From Bergeyella zoohelcum ATCC 43767 (GTDB lineage Bacteria > Bacteroidota > Bacteroidia > Flavobacteriales > Weeksellaceae): a stretch of 64,000 nucleotides of DNA. Location of the stretch: contig NZ_JH932293.1 in the NCBI RefSeq assembly GCF_000301075.1, positions 977,755 to 1,041,754 on the forward strand. Direction: 5' to 3'. The position numbers were made by a program, and so were the translations under genes. Below, one piece after another: positions 34,337-43,339 of this stretch. Every line of letters starts with the position of its first letter. Position 1 is the first letter of the stretch. Under the pieces are notes generated by a model. It saw only the letters and a list, made by a program, of their open reading frames with translations. It ran no database searches and had not been told where the DNA came from.

Positions 34337-34704
34337 CTTATTTTTTTTGGGGTGCAAATATAAATGTTTTATTTAAAAAAAAGACAATAATAAAAGAGAT
34401 TTATAATGTGAATGTGTTAATTTTATAAATTATTATTAATTAACAATTCATATTTTTGTGATTTATTATAAAACAAAACCAACTTCAATTGTGAAAAAAT
34501 GGACATTAATTTTTATTCTCATAAAATACCTTTTAATTATGATTCTATGCTTTTCGCTTAAAAATGATATAGACTTATTTGATAAAAATGTTCATTAAGA
34601 AGTAGAAAAAATGAAGTATAATGTTTATTCTGTTTAATGCTTTGAAATAACCTCAAGAGTCAGAAAGTTTAAGCAAAAAGTTAAGATGAGTTGCATATAT
34701 ATAA
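34337..34704. other. intergenic, very AT-rich; one possible 35-codon frame
   Basis: A GTG frame at 34491-34598 would encode a 35-residue hydrophobic peptide (VKKWTLIFILIKYLLIMIL, then a polar tail). TATTTTTG at 34451-34458 could be its -7 box. Otherwise no gene recognised. Confidence 0.3.
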
Positions 34705-34738
34705 TAAAAGGCTGTCCGAAAAATATTGGACAGCCTTT
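34705..34738 (-). terminator. terminator of the lipoprotein gene
   Basis: Perfect 11-base stem AAAGGCTGTCC / GGACAGCCTTT. Confidence 0.85.
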
Positions 34739-34755
34739 GTTTTAGTCATTTAAAA

Positions 34756-35412
34756 TTATTTTTTACTATTTCCTTGAAAATCTGTTTTATAGTATTCTGT
34801 TTTTTCTACGCCATTAGCTTTTAGTTTACCATGAATAGTTGCTTCTATTCCTTCTATATCGATTTTCAAGCCTTTAATATATTGATACTCATACTTGGCT
34901 TCGTCTTTATATTTTGCCCAAGCGTCTTGAAGTACTTTATTGATGGTTTCGTCTGTAACTTGATTAAAATCAAACAGTTCATCTTCTAATCTGAAATTTT
35001 CTGCCCCAATGCCTACTACATTAATTTCCTTTTTCTCAGGCTGCGTCCAGCCAGAAGTATTTCCGAAATAATTGATTTCTTCTACTCTTCTTTTATCTGC
35101 AGGATCTTGATACACGATATCGACATAAAGAAAGTCTTTCTCGCCTTCTCTCTTGATAGTTCCTTCTAAAGCGGGTCTGTTAATGTAAAATTTTACTTCG
35201 TCCATCACTTTGGCATGCTCACCCGCTTTTGCTCTTACCTCATCAAGCCATTTTTTTACTTCCTCAGGTTTTGAGAGGAATTGATAATCAATTTCTTTTC
35301 CACCTTCTGCTGCGGTTTGTACTGCACTTGCAGCTTCTTTTACTTTATCACAAGAAGTTACTGCACCTAATACGGTAGCAAATGCTACGCCCAAAATAAA
35401 TACCTTTTTCAT
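34756..35412 (-). CDS. lipoprotein of unknown function
   Basis: 218 residues from ATG 35412 (MKKVFILGVAFATVLGAVTSC); a longer frame lacks a signal. The lipobox Cys is at about 21. The mature part is rich in Lys and Glu, with VKKWLDEVRAKAGEHAKVMD and ATIHGKLKANGVEKTEYY. I do not recognise the family. It has its own TATATTTG box upstream (35501-35508 on the minus strand) and terminator, so it is a single-gene unit. Confidence 0.75.
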   Translation of the reverse strand: MKKVFILGVAFATVLGAVTSCDKVKEAASAVQTAAEGGKEIDYQFLSKPEEVKKWLDEVRAKAGEHAKVMDEVKFYINRPALEGTIKREGEKDFLYVDIVYQDPADKRRVEEINYFGNTSGWTQPEKKEINVVGIGAENFRLEDELFDFNQVTDETINKVLQDAWAKYKDEAKYEYQYIKGLKIDIEGIEATIHGKLKANGVEKTEYYKTDFQGNSKK

Positions 35413-35563
35413 TAGATATAAATATATTTGTAATTTATTCCCTACTCTTTTGGCTTTTCGGGATTCCGCCATTTATTTTAATCGGATATACCAATCGGAA
35501 CAAATATACAAATATTTATTTGTAATATTATATTATTTTTAGATGTTTTTGTGATTTTTTTGT

Positions 35564-35600
35564 AAAAAAATCCCCTTTTGAAATCATTTCAAAAGGGGAT
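35564..35600 (-). terminator. terminator of the subtilase gene
   Basis: Perfect 14-base stem ATCCCCTTTTGAAA / TTTCAAAAGGGGAT with a T-run on the minus strand. Confidence 0.9.
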
Positions 35601-35618
35601 TGTGAGCATATGATAGTA

Positions 35619-37292
35619 TTATCTATTCACTTTTCTTATTTTTCTTGCTTTTTTCACTTTTTTCACAGAAGATTTACCATAGAAATTATTATAGGCATAT
35701 TCTGCTGCTTTTTTTACATCAATCACTCCACCTGCTCTAGATACTTGTTCAAAAGTAAGGGTGGCATCTTCCTTAATATTGGCATTTACGGAGGATTTAT
35801 TTACCGTATTTACTAGTGACTCTATGATTTGAGCGGGCGTAAGGCTTGGCATGTATGAAAGTAGTACTGCAGCGGCTCCTGCCACTACGGGTGCTGCCAT
35901 AGAAGTCCCTTGGAGGTATTTGTATTTCCCATCTGGTACAGGAGAATAGATTTCATTTCCTGGTGCGAAAACATCTACCATTTTGGCATTGTAATTAGAG
36001 AAACCTGCACGAAGCTTTTCCGTATCTTTTGTAGAAGCCCCCACGGTGATGAGGTTGGTAACAAAAGGTTTAGCATCAGATGGTTTATAGAATGCGGTAG
36101 GGAAATTAGAGTTTTTTTCTATATCTTTATTGTCATTTCCTGCGGCATGTACTAAGAGAACTCCTTTTCTTTCAGCGTATTTGTATGCATCCCAAACATA
36201 TTTTTTACCTGGGGAAAAGGCTTTTCCAAAGCTCATATTAAGAATTTTAGCTCCATTGTCCACAGCATAACGGATAGCGTTTGCTACATCTTTATCCCTT
36301 TCGTCTCCATTAGGAACGGTACGCACAGTCATGATTTTCGCTACCTTGTAAGCTACGCCATACTGAGGATTCTCTCCTTGCGGAAGCCCTGCGATGATTC
36401 CTGCTACATGGGTTCCGTGCTCTGCATCTGGACCTTCATAACTATTATTTCCGTAGAATCTTTCAGAATAGTCTTCATAATTATCTCCTACGATGGGTCT
36501 TGGGTCGAAGTCAAGATTATAATGTTGAGTTGCTTGCGTTGCAATATACTTTCCATATTCTCCAATTTCTTCTTCCACCGCTTTTTTGAACTCTTCAGGA
36601 GTTTTATTTACCATAGAAGGTTCAGCAAGAAAATTACTCATTATCTTCAGTGCTAGAGCTTCTTCTTGAGCAGCAGGTTGAATTCCTTTTAATGTTTCTT
36701 GATTAAAGTTTTTACCATTGAGAAGTTTCACCATTACAGGAATTGCCTCTATTACAGGCTGTATTCCGGCATATTGTAAACGAGCAGAAGCAGATTTTTT
36801 ATCGAAAATGGCTTTTGCTTCCATATACATTTTAAACTCATCAGCCATTTTGGCTTGGTTCGCTTTATTGGTTGCAGAGTTTTCGCCTTCAAAAATAGGT
36901 TTGTATTTTTTAACTATTCTGGTTACTTCTAAGGTATCTCCATCTACATCACCGTTTTTTCCACCGATGAAATTCCAGCCGTAGATATCATCTACATAGC
37001 CATTATTATCATCATCTTTACCATTGTTTGGAATTTCATTCGGGTTTTTCCACATATTCCCCATGAGTCCAGGATGATCTATTTCTACTCCTGAGTCTAA
37101 AACTCCTACTACAACGGTTTTAGGCTGTAGCCCTTTAGATTCCAAGAAGTGATAAGCACCTTGTGTATTCACACCGTACACTTGTGTAGTAGCGAAATCC
37201 TTATGATACCAAGTCATTAGGTCTTTGTTTTCTTGAGCGTAGATGCCCAGTGTACCGGCAAGTAGAAGTCCGGATAAAATGATTTTTCTCAT
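35619..37292 (-). CDS. secreted S8 family serine peptidase (subtilase)
   Basis: 557 residues. Signal peptide about 1-19 (LLAGTLGIYAQ). Catalytic triad: VLDSGVEIDHP (Asp, about 66), HGTHVAGIIAG (His, about 296) and GTSMAAPVVAGAA (Ser, about 469). An insertion of about 170 residues between Asp and His is larger than in subtilisin and typical of Bacteroidota homologues near lepB and dapB. The C-terminus is basic (KKVKKARKIRKVNR) and lacks a type IX secretion sorting domain. Probably periplasmic. Confidence 0.93.
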   Translation of the reverse strand: MRKIILSGLLLAGTLGIYAQENKDLMTWYHKDFATTQVYGVNTQGAYHFLESKGLQPKTVVVGVLDSGVEIDHPGLMGNMWKNPNEIPNNGKDDDNNGYVDDIYGWNFIGGKNGDVDGDTLEVTRIVKKYKPIFEGENSATNKANQAKMADEFKMYMEAKAIFDKKSASARLQYAGIQPVIEAIPVMVKLLNGKNFNQETLKGIQPAAQEEALALKIMSNFLAEPSMVNKTPEEFKKAVEEEIGEYGKYIATQATQHYNLDFDPRPIVGDNYEDYSERFYGNNSYEGPDAEHGTHVAGIIAGLPQGENPQYGVAYKVAKIMTVRTVPNGDERDKDVANAIRYAVDNGAKILNMSFGKAFSPGKKYVWDAYKYAERKGVLLVHAAGNDNKDIEKNSNFPTAFYKPSDAKPFVTNLITVGASTKDTEKLRAGFSNYNAKMVDVFAPGNEIYSPVPDGKYKYLQGTSMAAPVVAGAAAVLLSYMPSLTPAQIIESLVNTVNKSSVNANIKEDATLTFEQVSRAGGVIDVKKAAEYAYNNFYGKSSVKKVKKARKIRKVNR

Positions 37293-37475
37293 ATATCAAT
37301 GTTAATTATTTTTTTGTTAGGCTGTAGGCAGAAAGCTATAAGCAATAGGCTTTTAATAACCATTTTTTAACCTGTTACTATAAAACTATCGAGAGTGAGC
37401 AATAGCTTTTTGGAGAATGGCTTCTCTCCTTATAGTTTTTCAAGGTGATAAATTTTCAAACCTTCAAAAAGGACA

Positions 37476-38096
37476 TTAAATTTCTCCAATTTTCAAACTT
37501 TTTAAATATCCTTGTGTCTCTGGGCCCAAATTACAGATAAGGTCTAAGATAGATAAATCTGCAAGGAAGCCCATTTTATCTGAAAATACCTGATAATAAG
37601 GTTTTCCAGGGAATATAGAGTCTTTTTTAGCTTTGAAAGCATTTCTAAGGTCTTTGCCTTGTGGAGTAGCCTCATATTGCTCTGTCAAAGAATATGCCTT
37701 TTCTGTTTTTAAGAGTTTTAAAATGATAGAAATGGCTTTGAGATTAAACGCTAAAAGAGAAGACTCATTACCCTCATAAATAGTTTTGAGTTGGTCTTCA
37801 TAGTACTCAAAATAAGGTGCACTTTGATAGACATTCTTTATGGATTTCCAATGTAGTTTTTGCCAATTTTCATTGTATGAAATCTCAATATCCTTCATCG
37901 CTCTTTTACCATTTTTTTTGAGTGGAATGGTGAGGTTAAGTTTTCCATTGGCACCAAAAATGTGGCAGCGATTTCTAAGGGTCTGTTTAGGGAGATTCTC
38001 AAATTGCTCTATGTGGATTTCATTTTCATCATTTAAAAAAAAGTGAAACCACGAAATAGGAGGAAGATAAAGTGCTGGAAGTGTAAGAGTAGCCAT
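37476..38096 (-). CDS. WbqC family protein
   Basis: 206 residues. LPALYLPPISWFHFFLND, RNRCHIFGANGKLNLTIPLKK and DIEISYNENWQKLHWKSIKNVYQSAPYFEYY are WbqC signatures. Some family members lie in polysaccharide clusters and transfer or modify sugars, but no activity is established for this one. Its start overlaps the lepB stop by one base, so the two are translated together. Confidence 0.9.
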   Translation of the reverse strand: MATLTLPALYLPPISWFHFFLNDENEIHIEQFENLPKQTLRNRCHIFGANGKLNLTIPLKKNGKRAMKDIEISYNENWQKLHWKSIKNVYQSAPYFEYYEDQLKTIYEGNESSLLAFNLKAISIILKLLKTEKAYSLTEQYEATPQGKDLRNAFKAKKDSIFPGKPYYQVFSDKMGFLADLSILDLICNLGPETQGYLKSLKIGEI

Positions 38097-39781
38097 TAGT
38101 CTTCTTTTTTCTTTTTAATGATTTTCATGATACTATCCCAACCGAAGAAAAGGATGAGAACAATGGCAGCTAACCACCAATAAGAGGTTTTATTCATGTC
38201 TCCTGTATTGGTTGCTTTAAACATTCTGTCCCATCGGATTTTAAAAGGAGCTTGGTAGTCTGCCCCTTGGTCAGAGAAAAGCCCTTGGATACTCATCCAT
38301 GTAAACATAGGTTTTCCTACAATGTGGGTTTCTGGAACGAAGCCAAAGAATCTGGCATCTAGAGATTGGTCTCTATTGTCTCCCATCATAAAGTAGTAAT
38401 CTAGTTTTACAGTGTATTGGTTAGTTTCATTACCATTAATATAATATTTTCCCTCTTTTTCTTCCAGTGTATTCCCCTCATACTCGGCGATGAGTTTCTG
38501 GTAAATAGGAAAATTTTCTTTGGTCAAAGTAATTACATCTCCTTTTTTGGGAATGGTGAGTGGCCCATACCAATCTTCATTCCAATCACTGGTATAAGGA
38601 AAAATGGAGTAAGGTAAGAAAGCTCTGGTTTGGTTTTGGTCAAAGTAAAGTACATTGGCCACGCCTTTAGGTTTTACTTCTTCGGTAATAGAGAGGAACT
38701 CAGGAAGCTCCTTCAGTTCGTTGGCAATTTTTTCTGTTGCCTGAAGTCGGTAAGCTGTGCTATTGGGTTTTATATTGTATTGTTGAAAATATTCATTCGT
38801 AAAATCTCTACTTTTTCCTAAGACGATATGCTCAATACTTAAAGCACCGTATGCTTCAAAAAGGGAATTGACATCTATTTCTGAGCTAGTTTGTAATATA
38901 TAAGAATACTCTACTTCTGCATCTCCTAATCTATTTTCAGGTTTCCCATTGATGAAAAGTCGTCCTGCACGCATTTCCACTGTGTCTCCTCCTACGGCAA
39001 CCAATCTTTTTACATACGGGTCTTTTCTATCGATGGCATTATGCACTGAGTCTTGAGGATAGTTAAAAACTACAATATCATTTTTTTCAGGTTTAGACCA
39101 TCCTGGGAATCGGAAATAAGGAAGCTGTACAGCATCTACATAAGATTTAGGGTCATCTTTCGGATTTCCCTTTACACCAGTATCCATGATGGTTCCTTGA
39201 AGAAAAGGAATAGCTATAGGACGCATCGGCATTCGGTAACCGTAACTTAGTTTATCCACGAACATAAAGTCCCCTACCATGAGTGTCCTTTCCATAGACC
39301 CTGTAGGTATGGTAAAAGGCTGAGTAATAAATACATGAACAATGGTAGCAAACACCGCAGCAAAGGTAAGTGAACCTATGAGACTTTCCTTTTTAGGAGT
39401 TACTTCAGCATCCGTATTCGTATAGTACTCTATTTCAGCAGTGTCATCCAGTTCTGTGTTTTTACTATAATTTACCGTTGCCATATAGATGAACGGTAGA
39501 AAAATGGTAAGGAGCTTATGCTGTATCAGATTTTTACCGAATTTTTCCATCAAAAGAATATGGAATACAGACATCATAATAGTTCCTACGATAGGGAAAT
39601 AAGTGAAAATTACCCACCATAGCGGTCTTTGGGTTTCCTTTAAAATGATGAAATAATTGTAAAAAGGGATAAAGGCTAAGAATGGGCTATATCCCATTTT
39701 CTTAAACAATTTCCATGTAGAAAGCCCCATTAATACAGATAAAAATAGAACTCCGATAGTGTATAGTACAAAATAATTCAT
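38096..39781 (-). CDS. lepB: signal peptidase I, long Bacteroidota form
   Basis: 561 residues, about twice the E. coli catalytic length. An N-terminal membrane domain of several helices (DUF5684-like, 1-115) precedes the catalytic part: PTGSMERTL (nucleophile Ser), DPYVKRLVAVGGD (general-base Lys) and MGDNRDQSLDARFFGFVP. A long insertion lies between the Lys and the last box, and a C-terminal helix (about 535-553). It cleaves signal peptides at the periplasmic face of the inner membrane. Between dapB and WbqC, the usual flavobacterial order. Confidence 0.95.
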   Translation of the reverse strand: MNYFVLYTIGVLFLSVLMGLSTWKLFKKMGYSPFLAFIPFYNYFIILKETQRPLWWVIFTYFPIVGTIMMSVFHILLMEKFGKNLIQHKLLTIFLPFIYMATVNYSKNTELDDTAEIEYYTNTDAEVTPKKESLIGSLTFAAVFATIVHVFITQPFTIPTGSMERTLMVGDFMFVDKLSYGYRMPMRPIAIPFLQGTIMDTGVKGNPKDDPKSYVDAVQLPYFRFPGWSKPEKNDIVVFNYPQDSVHNAIDRKDPYVKRLVAVGGDTVEMRAGRLFINGKPENRLGDAEVEYSYILQTSSEIDVNSLFEAYGALSIEHIVLGKSRDFTNEYFQQYNIKPNSTAYRLQATEKIANELKELPEFLSITEEVKPKGVANVLYFDQNQTRAFLPYSIFPYTSDWNEDWYGPLTIPKKGDVITLTKENFPIYQKLIAEYEGNTLEEKEGKYYINGNETNQYTVKLDYYFMMGDNRDQSLDARFFGFVPETHIVGKPMFTWMSIQGLFSDQGADYQAPFKIRWDRMFKATNTGDMNKTSYWWLAAIVLILFFGWDSIMKIIKKKKED

Positions 39782-39833
39782 AAGTCTGGTGATAAATAAT
39801 AGTGTTTAATCTGTCGGTATGAAATAAAAAAAG

Positions 39834-40535
39834 TTACAATCCTAAAACATCTTTCATGGTAAAGATGCCATTTTTCCCATGTAGCCACTCCGCAGCGATG
39901 ACAGCACCCAGTGCAAATCCTGAACGATGGTGTGCCGTGTGTTTAATTTCTATCTCATCTACATCGCTTCGGTAAAAGATAGAATGCGTTCCAGGAACTT
40001 CATCTTTTCTGATGGCTTCTATACCTAACTCATTCCCCGTAGTTTCACCTAATTTCCATCCGTTATAGATAGCGGAATGGTTTAAAATACCTTCTGCTAA
40101 AGAAATGGCTGTGCCGCTGGGAGCGTCTTTTTTATGAATATGATGTATTTCTTCTAATGCGGGAGTGTATTCTGGAAAATTTTTCATCATTAGAGCAAGT
40201 TTTTCATTAAGTGCAAAAAAGAGATTAACGCCTAATGAAAAATTAGAACCATAGATAAAACCTGTATTTTTTTCCATAGCAAGTGTTTCTATTTCAGGCT
40301 TTTTTTTCAGCCATCCCGTGGTGCCACATACTACTGGAATACCTAGAGATAGGCAGTTATGAACATTTTTAAAAGCCACTTCCGGAAGTGAAAACTCTAT
40401 GACAATGTCAGGATGATTAAGGTTTTCGGCATTTGGGGTTTCTTTCAGTCTTGCTACTATCTCGTGCCCACGGGCGGTAGCAATTTCATCAATAATTTTA
40501 CCCATTTTTCCATAGCCTACTAATGCGATTTTCAT
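39834..40535 (-). CDS. dapB: 4-hydroxy-tetrahydrodipicolinate reductase
   Basis: 233 residues from ATG 40535 (MKIALVGYGKMGK); 43 extra residues of the longer frame have no relatives. NADPH motif GYGKMGK, catalytic HHIHKKDAPSGTA, and RSDVDEIEIKHTAHHR near the end. It reduces HTPA to tetrahydrodipicolinate for lysine and diaminopimelate. A MITE-like repeat starts 66 bases upstream. First gene of the dapB-lepB-WbqC run. Confidence 0.96.
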   Translation of the reverse strand: MKIALVGYGKMGKIIDEIATARGHEIVARLKETPNAENLNHPDIVIEFSLPEVAFKNVHNCLSLGIPVVCGTTGWLKKKPEIETLAMEKNTGFIYGSNFSLGVNLFFALNEKLALMMKNFPEYTPALEEIHHIHKKDAPSGTAISLAEGILNHSAIYNGWKLGETTGNELGIEAIRKDEVPGTHSIFYRSDVDEIEIKHTAHHRSGFALGAVIAAEWLHGKNGIFTMKDVLGL

Positions 40536-40600
40536 AATAGAAAAATTTGTGGGTAAATTTCGTGTTTTTTTTTGAGATAGCGAATATGATGAGAAATGAA

Positions 40601-40759
40601 TTAGGTCAAACGCACGAAATCCTATTTTCATAGGGTACTCAATAAAAAAATAATTGAATATCAATACATTAAAATTTGCCCTTAATCACTTTTATAAAAA
40701 GAGTTTAAGAATTAAGTATTTGATTATTAATGTATTATAAATTTGATGCGTTTACCCTA
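40601..40759. repeat. dispersed MITE-like repeat, copy 2
   Basis: 159 bases closely similar to 17766-17922, same orientation. Left end TTAGGTCAAACGCACG, right end GCGTTTACCCTAG. No coding frame. Another weakly similar end (TTAGGCACACGAAATCC) lies at 40773-40789. Confidence 0.85.
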
Positions 40760-40897
40760 GAAGAGAATTAGATTAGGCACACGAAATCCACTGGCTTAGT
40801 TCTTATGAATTCTTATTTAAAAGCCAATTGTACTTAAGAATAGAATATTTCCTTTTATTTTTTCTATTTTTTCTACTTTTCTTTAAATATTTAATAG

Positions 40898-40905
40898 TAT
40901 ATTTG
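40898..40905 (+). promoter_or_regulatory. -7 element of the 40932 gene
   Basis: TATATTTG, perfect TAnnTTTG. It lies 2 bases before an ATG at 40908, which would be at or before the transcription start. This supports the ATG at 40932 as the true start. The stretch 40760-40897 otherwise holds nothing recognised. Confidence 0.6.
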
Positions 40906-40931
40906 GGATGAAATTTTTCAATGACAATTAT

Positions 40932-41759
40932 ATGAAGAGAGCAACTATTTTTTTCTTTTGTCTGGCAATGATGAGTCATTTCTCTTATGCACAGAAAAAT
41001 CCTTTTGAAAAAACACTGAATACTAAGAAATTAGGTGTAATGGTAAAAAAGGTAAAAGACAAAGATAAAGACGATTACTACCAGCAGTATTATCGTCTTT
41101 CTTTGGTAGAAGATCTAGCACAGTATCCTAATTTAAAGGAAATAAAACCTGCGGTGCTTTATCAGTTTGTTAAAGAGATTACCCCTCCTATTGCTACCAA
41201 AAAACTTTCTAAAGAACATAGAGCTATGCGTAAGGAAGCACAGCTTTCCCTAGACCAATATCTGAGTAAAAAAGACTGGACCAATCCAGTGAAATCACTG
41301 AATCTACTTACCTATGTGGATCCTGAAAATTTACAATATCACACCAAGGTAGATCCTGAAAGAGTAACCATACTGCTTCCTAAAAAAGTATTTGCATTCG
41401 GGACTATCAATACCAAAGAGAATGAAAGAAAACTTAATTATCTTTGGATGGATGATAAAAACAATTATCATGTAGTAAATATCTTCCCAGAGGAAAATAA
41501 AATAAATGAAGATTTCTTTGCAGATATCAGAAGTGTGATTCCAGATTATGTATTCCCAGAAGATATGGCACCTACCCAGGTAAGAAGAGGAGATAAAAAA
41601 GTAAAAAGTGATGCAGAGTTCTACTATATAAGACCTTTTGAAATAGGAAATAGTAATATAGAATACAAAACTTTAGACTTTAAAAAATTCATCTTAGCAC
41701 GCTATAAAGTAGATGGAGGTCCTTGGACGGATTTTGAACATCGTCCAAGAAAATGGTAA
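40932..41759 (+). CDS. secreted protein of unknown function
   Basis: 275 residues from ATG 40932, giving a signal peptide (IFFFCLAMMSHFSYAQ). The mature protein is Lys-rich, with KKVKDKDKDDYYQQYY near the start, LSKEHRAMRKEAQLSLDQYL in the middle and YVFPEDMAP near the end. I considered GldN of the type IX secretion system, but the motifs do not fit. No family recognised. Single gene with its own promoter and terminator. Confidence 0.75.
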   Translation: MKRATIFFFCLAMMSHFSYAQKNPFEKTLNTKKLGVMVKKVKDKDKDDYYQQYYRLSLVEDLAQYPNLKEIKPAVLYQFVKEITPPIATKKLSKEHRAMRKEAQLSLDQYLSKKDWTNPVKSLNLLTYVDPENLQYHTKVDPERVTILLPKKVFAFGTINTKENERKLNYLWMDDKNNYHVVNIFPEENKINEDFFADIRSVIPDYVFPEDMAPTQVRRGDKKVKSDAEFYYIRPFEIGNSNIEYKTLDFKKFILARYKVDGGPWTDFEHRPRKW

Positions 41760-41765
41760 AATCAT

Positions 41766-41787
41766 AAACCGCCCAAGTGCGGTTTTT
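41766..41787 (+). terminator. terminator of the 40932 gene
   Basis: Stem AAACCGC / GCGGTTT with 6-base loop and T-rich tail. Confidence 0.8.
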
Positions 41788-41816
41788 ATTCTTTTTTAGC
41801 TCAAAATTTAAAATTA

Positions 41817-43271
41817 ATGAATTCCACAGTATTATTATCAGTAATTGTATTGTATTTTGTTTTGCTCCTTTGGGTAGCACTTCGTACAGGAAAAGGTTCC
41901 AATAATGATAGTTTCTTCATTGGAAATAGAAAATCTAACTGGATGCTAGTGGCATTCGGAATGATAGGTACTTCTCTCTCGGGGGTTACTTTTGTTTCGG
42001 TTCCTGGTGCAGTAGGGAAAGATCATTTTCAATACCTACAAATTACCATTGGCTACCTCATCGGGTATATAGTAGTTGCTTTTATTTTATTACCGCTTTA
42101 CTATCGGCTTCAGCTTACCTCTATTTATGGCTATCTTCAGCACAGAATGGGGAGACTATCCTATAAATCGGGAGCGTGGTTTTTCATTGTTTCCAGATTG
42201 GTAGGGGCTACAGCTCGTTTGTATTTAGTAGTGAATATTTTACAAGTATCTATTTTAAATTCATTGGGAGTACCATTTATCATTACGGCTTTGGTTATTT
42301 TACTGATGATTATTCTTTATACCTATGAAGGTGGAGTAAAAACCATCGTTTGGACGGATACTTTACAGACCACTGCCATGCTTGCAGGGCTTATTATATG
42401 CTCTTATTTTATTTTGTCCCAACTTGATTTAAACTTTGGAGAAAGTTTAGTGGCAATGCAAAATCAAGGGTTACTTAAAGTGTTTAATACCGATGTAAAT
42501 GACAAAGCTTTCTTCGTGAAACAAATATTAGCAGGGGCTTTTATTACCATTACCATGACGGGGATAGACCAAGAGATGATGCAGAAATCTCTTTCAGTAA
42601 CCAAGCTAAAGGATAGCCAAAAGAATATGGTAACATTAGGCTTTATTTTATTAGTAGTCATTGGGTTATTTTTGTATTTAGGAGGACTATTGCATCTTTT
42701 CGCAGCAGAAAACAATATCACTGCCGAGGGAGATCAGCTTTTCCCAGCTGTGGCACTTAATTATATGCCTCCTGTGATTTCCATTATTTTCATCATTGCG
42801 CTTATTTCGGCTCTTTTTCCAAGTGCTGATGGTGCCATGACTGCACTTACCGCATCTTTATGTATAGATGTTCTGGACTTGAAAGAAAAGAAATGGGATG
42901 CCGGAAGAAAAGAAAAATTCAGAAAAAGAATACACCTCATCGTAGCAGCAGTATTCCTGCTCATGGTATTGCTATTTAAAGAAATCAATGACCCATCTAT
43001 GATTGGGCTTATTCTTAAACTCGCAGGGTTTACTTATGGGCCACTATTAGGGTTATTTGCCTTTGGTATTTTTACCAAACGAAAAGTAAAGGACGCTTTA
43101 GTTCCATACATCTGTGTACTTTCACCTATACTATCCTTTCTCTTAGACAAATACCAGTCTTCTTTTTTAGGAGATTTTAATATCGGGCTTGAGCTTTTAA
43201 TCATTAATGGATTTATCACTTTTATAGGGCTGTGTTTCATCAGTACATCAGAGAAAAAAATAAGCAAGTAA
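41817..43271 (+). CDS. sodium:solute symporter (SSS family)
   Basis: 484 residues with about 13 membrane helices. FFIGNRKSNWMLVAFGMIGTSLSGVTFVSVPG near residues 35-66 and PSADGAMTALTASLCIDVL near 340 are the sodium-binding helix motifs of the LeuT-fold SSS family. Substrate (sugar, sialic acid, inositol, proline or another) cannot be told. The gene has a terminator directly after it. Confidence 0.92.
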   Translation: MNSTVLLSVIVLYFVLLLWVALRTGKGSNNDSFFIGNRKSNWMLVAFGMIGTSLSGVTFVSVPGAVGKDHFQYLQITIGYLIGYIVVAFILLPLYYRLQLTSIYGYLQHRMGRLSYKSGAWFFIVSRLVGATARLYLVVNILQVSILNSLGVPFIITALVILLMIILYTYEGGVKTIVWTDTLQTTAMLAGLIICSYFILSQLDLNFGESLVAMQNQGLLKVFNTDVNDKAFFVKQILAGAFITITMTGIDQEMMQKSLSVTKLKDSQKNMVTLGFILLVVIGLFLYLGGLLHLFAAENNITAEGDQLFPAVALNYMPPVISIIFIIALISALFPSADGAMTALTASLCIDVLDLKEKKWDAGRKEKFRKRIHLIVAAVFLLMVLLFKEINDPSMIGLILKLAGFTYGPLLGLFAFGIFTKRKVKDALVPYICVLSPILSFLLDKYQSSFLGDFNIGLELLIINGFITFIGLCFISTSEKKISK

Positions 43272-43284
43272 TACTTACCATTTG

Positions 43285-43314
43285 AGACCATGCTTTTTTG
43301 TGTGGTCTTTTTTT
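43285..43314 (+). terminator. terminator of the symporter gene
   Basis: Stem AGACCA / TGGTCT followed by a run of T. Confidence 0.7.
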
Positions 43315-43339
43315 ATTCCAAAAGCCTTATCTTCGCACC

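Noticed and set aside
40932-41759. Gliding motility protein GldN
   Set aside because: Size and secretion fit, but the conserved GldN motifs and the gldK-gldL-gldM neighbours are absent.
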